Positions 59,766-64,000 of a DNA stretch of 64,000 nucleotides are shown in pieces. Source of the stretch: Streptomyces althioticus (GTDB taxonomy: Bacteria > Actinomycetota > Actinomycetes > Streptomycetales > Streptomycetaceae). The position numbers and the translations under genes are program-made. Where the stretch lies: NCBI GenBank assembly GCA_014649355.1, contig BMSW01000005.1, positions 186,001 through 250,000 of the forward strand, written 5' to 3'. The first letter of the stretch is position 1. Every line of letters starts with the position of its first letter. Below the pieces are notes generated by a model. The model ran no database searches and was not told where the DNA came from. It was given only the letters and a program-made list of their open reading frames with translations.

Positions 59766-61713
59766 CACGCTCAAGAGCAAGCCGGGCGCGCAGGGCGGCG
59801 CCACCGGCGGCCTGCGCCGGCTGCTCCTCGACAACGGCGCGCTGACCGCGCTGATCGTCCTCGTGATCGCCATGTCGGCGCTGTCCGGGGACTTCCTCAC
59901 CACCGACAACCTGCTCAACGTCGGCGTCCAGGCCGCCGTGACCGCGATCCTCGCGTTCGGCGTCACCTTCGTCATCGTCTCGGCGGGCATCGACCTGTCG
60001 GTCGGCTCGGTCGCCGCGCTGTCCGCGACCGTGCTGGCGTGGAGCGCGACGGAGGCCGGGATCCCGGTGGCCCTCGCGGTCGTCCTCGCGGTGCTGACCG
60101 GCATCGTCTGCGGCCTGGTCAACGGCTTCCTCGTCTCGTACGGCAAACTTCCGCCGTTCATCGCCACGCTGGCGATGCTGTCGGTGGCGCGCGGTCTGTC
60201 GCTGGTGATCTCGCAGGGCTCGCCCATCGCCTTCCCCGACTCCGTCTCCCACCTCGGCGACACGCTCGGCGGCTGGCTGCCGGTGCCGGTGCTCGTGATG
60301 GTCGTCATGGGTCTGCTGACCGCGTTCGTCCTGGGCCGCACGTACATCGGCCGGTCCATGTACGCGATCGGCGGCAACGAGGAGGCCGCGCGCCTGTCCG
60401 GCCTGCGGGTGAAGAAGCAGAAGCTCGCCATCTACGCCTTCTCCGGCCTGTTCGCGGCCGCCGCGGGCATCGTGCTCGCCTCCCGGCTGGCGTCCGCGCA
60501 GCCGCAGGCCGCGCAGGGCTACGAGCTGGACGCGATCGCCGCGGTCGTCATCGGCGGCGCCTCCCTCGCGGGCGGCACCGGCAAGGCGTCCGGCACCCTG
60601 ATCGGCGCGCTGATCCTCGCGGTGCTGCGCAACGGCCTCAACCTGCTGTCGGTGTCCGCGTTCTGGCAGCAGGTCGTCATCGGCGTGGTCATCGCGCTGG
60701 CGGTGCTGTTCGACACGGTGCGCCGCAAGGCGGGCGCGGGCGCTCCGGCGGCCGGCGCGTCCGGCGGCGGGAACAAGGGCAAGCAGGCACTGACGTACGT
60801 GATCGCGGCCGTCGTCGCCGTCGCGGTCGTCGGCGCCACCTCGCTGCTGCACGGCGGCTCGTCCGCGACGGCCAAGCCGAAGATCGGCCTGTCCCTGTCG
60901 ACGCTCAACAACCCGTTCTTCGTGCAGATCCGGGACGGCGCCGAGGAGGAGGCGAAGAAGCTGGGCGTCGACCTGACCGTCACCGACGCGCAGAACGACG
61001 CCTCCCAGCAGGCCAACCAGCTGCAGAACTTCACCAGCGGCTCGCTGGACGCGGTCGTCGTCAACCCGGTGGACTCCGACGCGGCCGGCCCCTCGGTGCG
61101 CGGCGCGAACAAGGCGGACATCCCGGTGGTCGCCGTGGACCGCGGCGTGAACAAGGCGGACACCTCCGCGCTGGTGGCCTCCGACAACGTCGAGGGCGGC
61201 GCGCTCGGCGCCAAGGCGCTCGCCGAGAAGCTCGGCGGCAAGGGCACCATCGTGATCCTCCAGGGCCAGGCGGGCACCTCCGCCAGCCGTGAGCGCGGGG
61301 CGGGCTTCGCCGAGGGCCTGAAGGACTACCCGGGCATCAAGGTCGTCGCCAAGCAGCCCGCGGACTTCGACCGCACCAAGGGCCTGGACGTGATGACGAA
61401 CCTGCTCCAGGCGCACCCCGACATCAACGGCGTCTTCGCCGAGAACGACGAGATGGCGCTCGGCGCGATCAAGGCGCTCGGCTCCAAGGCCGGGAAGTCG
61501 GTGCAGGTGGTCGGCTTCGACGGGACGCCGGACGGGCTGAAGGCGGTCGAGGCGGGCACGCTGTACGCCTCCGTCGCCCAGCAGCCGAGCGAACTCGGCC
61601 GGATCGCCGTGCGGAACGCGTTGCGGGCCGCCGACGGCGAAAAGGTGGAGAAGATGGTGAAGGTCCCGGTGAAGGTGGTCACGAAGGAGAACGTGGCCGG
61701 CTTCGAAGGCTGA
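59755..61713 (+). CDS. rbsC: RbsC-RbsB fusion: permease joined to its substrate-binding protein
   Basis: A 652-residue protein in one frame. Residues 1-335 are an RbsC-type permease (eight or more helices, AGIDLSVGSVAALSA, YAIGGNEEAARLSG). A Gly/Ala linker leads to an extra helix at about 346-366, then from about 374 an RbsB-type binding protein (IGLSLSTLNNPFFVQIRDGAEEEAKKLG, AVVVNPVDSDAAGP, FDGTPDGLKAVEAG). The extra helix places the binding protein outside, tethered to its own channel. Such fusions occur in Streptomyces annotations. GTG 59755 follows GGAGG. Confidence 0.9.
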   Translation: MATDTLKSKPGAQGGATGGLRRLLLDNGALTALIVLVIAMSALSGDFLTTDNLLNVGVQAAVTAILAFGVTFVIVSAGIDLSVGSVAALSATVLAWSATEAGIPVALAVVLAVLTGIVCGLVNGFLVSYGKLPPFIATLAMLSVARGLSLVISQGSPIAFPDSVSHLGDTLGGWLPVPVLVMVVMGLLTAFVLGRTYIGRSMYAIGGNEEAARLSGLRVKKQKLAIYAFSGLFAAAAGIVLASRLASAQPQAAQGYELDAIAAVVIGGASLAGGTGKASGTLIGALILAVLRNGLNLLSVSAFWQQVVIGVVIALAVLFDTVRRKAGAGAPAAGASGGGNKGKQALTYVIAAVVAVAVVGATSLLHGGSSATAKPKIGLSLSTLNNPFFVQIRDGAEEEAKKLGVDLTVTDAQNDASQQANQLQNFTSGSLDAVVVNPVDSDAAGPSVRGANKADIPVVAVDRGVNKADTSALVASDNVEGGALGAKALAEKLGGKGTIVILQGQAGTSASRERGAGFAEGLKDYPGIKVVAKQPADFDRTKGLDVMTNLLQAHPDINGVFAENDEMALGAIKALGSKAGKSVQVVGFDGTPDGLKAVEAGTLYASVAQQPSELGRIAVRNALRAADGEKVEKMVKVPVKVVTKENVAGFEG

Positions 61714-61786
61714 CACCGGGCACAGGGGCACACGGGCGGGCGGTCACGAGGCCGCCCGCCCTCCTCAGCGGATCGGGGAGCGATTC

Positions 61787-62692
61787 ATGTACGACTACGA
61801 CCTCCTGGTCGTCGGATCGGCCAACGCCGACCTGGTGATCGGGGTGGAGCGCCGGCCGGGCGCCGGGGAGACGGTGCTCGGCTCCGACCTGGCCGTGCAC
61901 CCGGGCGGCAAGGGCGCGAACCAGGCGGTGGCCGCCGCCCGGCTCGGCGCGCGCACCGCCCTGCTGGCGCGCGTCGGGGACGACGAGCACGGCCGGCTGC
62001 TGCTGGACTCGCTGCGCGAGGCCGGGGCGGACACGGTGGGCGTGCTGGTGGGCGGGGCGCCGACCGGCGTCGCGCTGATCACGGTGGACCCGTCGGGCGA
62101 CAACAGCATCGTCGTCTCGCCGGGGGCGAACGGCCGGCTGACCCCGTCGGACGTACGGGCCGCGGCGACCCTCTTCCACGCCTCGCGGGTGGTGTCGACG
62201 CAGCTGGAGATCCCGCTGGAGACGGTGCGGGAGGTCGTGCGGAGCCTGGCTCCGGACAGCCGCTTCGTGCTCAACCCGTCGCCTCCGCGCCCCCTGCCGT
62301 CGGAGGTGCTGGCGGCCTGCGACCCGCTGATCGTCAACGAGCACGAGGCGAAGGTGATCCTCGGCGAGAGTGCCGGGGTGAGCGACGAACCCGAGGACTG
62401 GGCGCGGCTGCTGCTGGCGAAGGGCCCGCGTTCGGTGGTCGTCACCCTGGGCGGGGAGGGCGCGCTCGTGGCGTCCTCGGCCGGGGTGGCGCGGGTGCCG
62501 TCGGTGAAGGTGGAGGCCGTGGACACCACGGGCGCCGGCGACGCGTTCACCGCGGCGCTGGCATGGCGGCTCGGCACGGGCGAACCGCTCGCCGAGGCCG
62601 CCGCCTACGCGGCCCGGGTGGGCGCGGCGACGGTCACCAAGGAGGGCGCGCAGGTGTCGTTCCCGACGGCGGCGGAGGTCGCGGAGCTGTGA
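61787..62692 (+). CDS. rbsK: Ribokinase
   Basis: A 301-residue PfkB-family kinase: SANADLV at the start, HPGGKGANQAVAAARLG, ATP-binding VTLGGEGALV and the catalytic DTTGAGDAFTAAL (Asp as base). Phosphorylates ribose to ribose-5-phosphate. ATG 61787 follows GGGGAGCG. It overlaps rbsD by four bases. Confidence 0.93.
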   Translation: MYDYDLLVVGSANADLVIGVERRPGAGETVLGSDLAVHPGGKGANQAVAAARLGARTALLARVGDDEHGRLLLDSLREAGADTVGVLVGGAPTGVALITVDPSGDNSIVVSPGANGRLTPSDVRAAATLFHASRVVSTQLEIPLETVREVVRSLAPDSRFVLNPSPPRPLPSEVLAACDPLIVNEHEAKVILGESAGVSDEPEDWARLLLAKGPRSVVVTLGGEGALVASSAGVARVPSVKVEAVDTTGAGDAFTAALAWRLGTGEPLAEAAAYAARVGAATVTKEGAQVSFPTAAEVAEL

Positions 62693-63078
62693 AGAAGCAC
62701 GGGATCCTCAACCGGCACCTGTCCGGCGCCCTCGCCGAACTGGGCCACACCGACGGGGTGCTGGTGTGCGACGCGGGCATGCCGATACCGGACGGGCCGC
62801 GCGTGGTGGACCTGGCCTTCCGGGCCGGGGTGCCGTCGTTCGCGGAGGTGCTGGAGGGCCTGCTGGGCGAGCTGGCCGTCGAGGGCGCCACGGCGGCGGA
62901 GGAGGTGCGGGACGCCAACCCGGCGGCGGCGTCGCTGCTGGCCGGCCACTTCCCGGACCTGGCGTACGTCCCGCACGAGCGGCTGAAGCAGCTGACGTCC
63001 GGCGCACGGCTCGTGGTGCGCTCGGGCGAGGCGAGCCCGTACGCGAACGTGCTGCTGCGGTGCGGGGTCTTCTTCTGA
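62689..63078 (+). CDS. rbsD: D-ribose pyranase
   Basis: A 129-residue RbsD: KHGILNRHLSGALAELGHTDGVLVCDAGMPIP with the catalytic His near 17, and VVRSGEASPYANVLLRCGVFF at the C-terminus. It interconverts beta-pyranose and beta-furanose ribose before phosphorylation. GTG 62689 overlaps the rbsK stop. Confidence 0.95.
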   Translation: MKKHGILNRHLSGALAELGHTDGVLVCDAGMPIPDGPRVVDLAFRAGVPSFAEVLEGLLGELAVEGATAAEEVRDANPAAASLLAGHFPDLAYVPHERLKQLTSGARLVVRSGEASPYANVLLRCGVFF

Positions 63079-63096
63079 CTCCGTCCGGACGAACTT

Positions 63097-63128
63097 CGAG
63101 GGGCCCGGTCCGTCGACCGGGCCCCTCG
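63097..63128 (+). terminator. Terminator of the ribose operon
   Basis: Perfect 14-base arms CGAGGGGCCCGGTC / GACCGGGCCCCTCG around CGTC, 18 bases after rbsD. Confidence 0.9.
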
Positions 63129-63286
63129 CTTCCCTCCCCCGCCAGGACCTCCCTGAAGTCCCCCCCGGGTCCCCACCCGGAAGTCCTGACGCTACGTAGA
63201 CAGGCGGGGTGGGGGGAGGGTTGTACGGTCGCCGGAATTTTTTTGCGGACGGCCGAAAGGCCCTCCGGCGGCGGCTCGGGTCCCGC

Positions 63287-64000
63287 TCACACCTCCACGT
63301 TCTCCGCCCACCGCCGCGCGGTCTCGGCCAGGAGTTCGCGGCCGTCCCTCGCCCACAGCTCCTCGTTGAAGAGCTCCACCTCGATGGAGCCCGTGTAGCC
63401 GGCCGCCTCCACGTACCCCTGCCACTCGCGCATGTCGATCGCGCCGTCGCCGATCTGGCCGCGGCCGTTGAGGACGCCTTCGGGGAGCGGGGTGATCCAG
63501 TCGGCGAGCTGGAAGGTGTGGATGCGGTGCTGGGCGCCGGCGCGGGCGATCGCCTCGGGGGCCGTGTCGTCCCACCAGATGTGGTACGTGTCCACGGTGA
63601 CGCCGACCTGGTGCGCCGGGAAGCGTTCGGCGAGGTCGAGGGCCTGGGTGAGCGTGGAGACGACGCAGCGGTCGGAGGCGAACATGGGGTGCAGCGGTTC
63701 GATCGCCAGCTTCACCCCGTGGTCCTCGGCGTAGGGAGCGAGTTCCGTCAGGGCGTCCGCGATGCGTTCGCGGGCGGCCCGCAGGTCCTTCGTGCCGGGC
63801 GGGAGGCCGCCGGAGACGAGGACCAGGGTGTCCGTGCCGAGGGCGGCCGCCTCGTCGACAGCGCGGCGGTTGTCGGCGAGGGCCGCCGCCCGCTCCTCCG
63901 GGTCGACCGCCGTGAGGAAACCGCCCCGGCACAGCGTCGTCACCGCCAGGCCCGCGTCCCGTACGAGCTTGGCGGCCGCCTCCACGCCGCACTCCTGGAC
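63287..64000 (-). CDS. Sugar phosphate isomerase/epimerase family protein (5' end outside window)
   Basis: The C-terminal 237 codons of a xylose-isomerase-like TIM-barrel protein; the start lies beyond the right edge. Visible motifs: LAIEPLHPMFASDR (metal Glu), GVTVDTYHIWWDD (Asp, His), HTFQLADW and IEVELFNEELW (Glu). This family includes inosose dehydratases and sugar epimerases. It converges on the ribose operon; substrate unknown. Confidence 0.85.
   Translation of the reverse strand, partial: VQECGVEAAAKLVRDAGLAVTTLCRGGFLTAVDPEERAAALADNRRAVDEAAALGTDTLVLVSGGLPPGTKDLRAARERIADALTELAPYAEDHGVKLAIEPLHPMFASDRCVVSTLTQALDLAERFPAHQVGVTVDTYHIWWDDTAPEAIARAGAQHRIHTFQLADWITPLPEGVLNGRGQIGDGAIDMREWQGYVEAAGYTGSIEVELFNEELWARDGRELLAETARRWAENVEV

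Overview
The window is chromosomal DNA from a Streptomyces species. The evidence is very high GC with strong third-position GC bias, frequent GTG/TTG starts, chaplin surface proteins, an ssbB-dynB-dynA block, an XRE/DUF397 pair, class E sortase signals (LAETG), and many actinobacterial families (DUF6928, CGNR, thioester-domain proteins). No plasmid or phage backbone is visible. The only mobile-element trace is a transposase fragment near 1.6 kb.

Layout. 1-4.9 kb: the start of ettA (cut by the left edge), two aminoglycoside-phosphotransferase-like kinases, a DUF6928 gene with a decayed copy of its 5' end, and a small HAD-like gene. 4.9-11.3 kb: a wall-anchored thioester-domain protein, ssbB, the dynamin pair dynA-dynB, and tRNA-Arg(UCU). 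11.4-17.3 kb: small secreted proteins, an alpha/beta hydrolase, a tandemly duplicated two-gene module of small cysteine-containing secreted proteins, and a short chaplin with a sigma-BldN-like promoter. 17.6-31.2 kb: an exopolysaccharide locus (secreted protein, two GT4 transferases, initiating sugar transferase, polymerase, flippase, deacetylase, chain-length protein). A divergent GH26-like hydrolase and an ATP-grasp/flavoprotein pair follow. 31.2-36.0 kb: a long chaplin with three chaplin domains, and an ABC exporter whose ATPase is fused to an exported hydrolase.

36.0-49.8 kb: mmsA, a tiny MerR-like gene, a zinc alcohol dehydrogenase, the copper operon copZ-copA with a CsoR-type operator, a candidate non-coding RNA, citrate synthase, a RecD2-like helicase, a ferredoxin/reductase pair and a PNPOx-like protein. 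49.9-57.0 kb: small regulators with their targets (VOC/CGNR, MarR/epoxide hydrolase, GntR/DUF1648, XRE/DUF397 with a truncated ATPase partner). 57.2-64.0 kb: a ribose-type operon rbsR-rbsA-rbsC::rbsB-rbsK-rbsD, then the C-terminal part of a sugar isomerase-like gene cut by the right edge.

Themes. Much of the left half builds the aerial-hypha and spore surface: chaplins, small secreted proteins, sortase substrates, exopolysaccharide and sporulation dynamins. A second theme is regulatory. Four genes carry upstream sequences matching the RecA-independent DNA-damage (PafBC / RecA-NDp) promoter consensus tTGTCRgtg-N8-TAnnnT, two of them placed for leaderless transcription. Several small regulators sit beside clear palindromic operators. 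The observations most worth following are the duplicated secreted two-gene module beside the chaplin, the three-domain chaplin, the hydrolase-ABC fusion, the PafBC-like promoter set, and the promoter-to-terminator unit without a convincing ORF at 42.5-43.0 kb.
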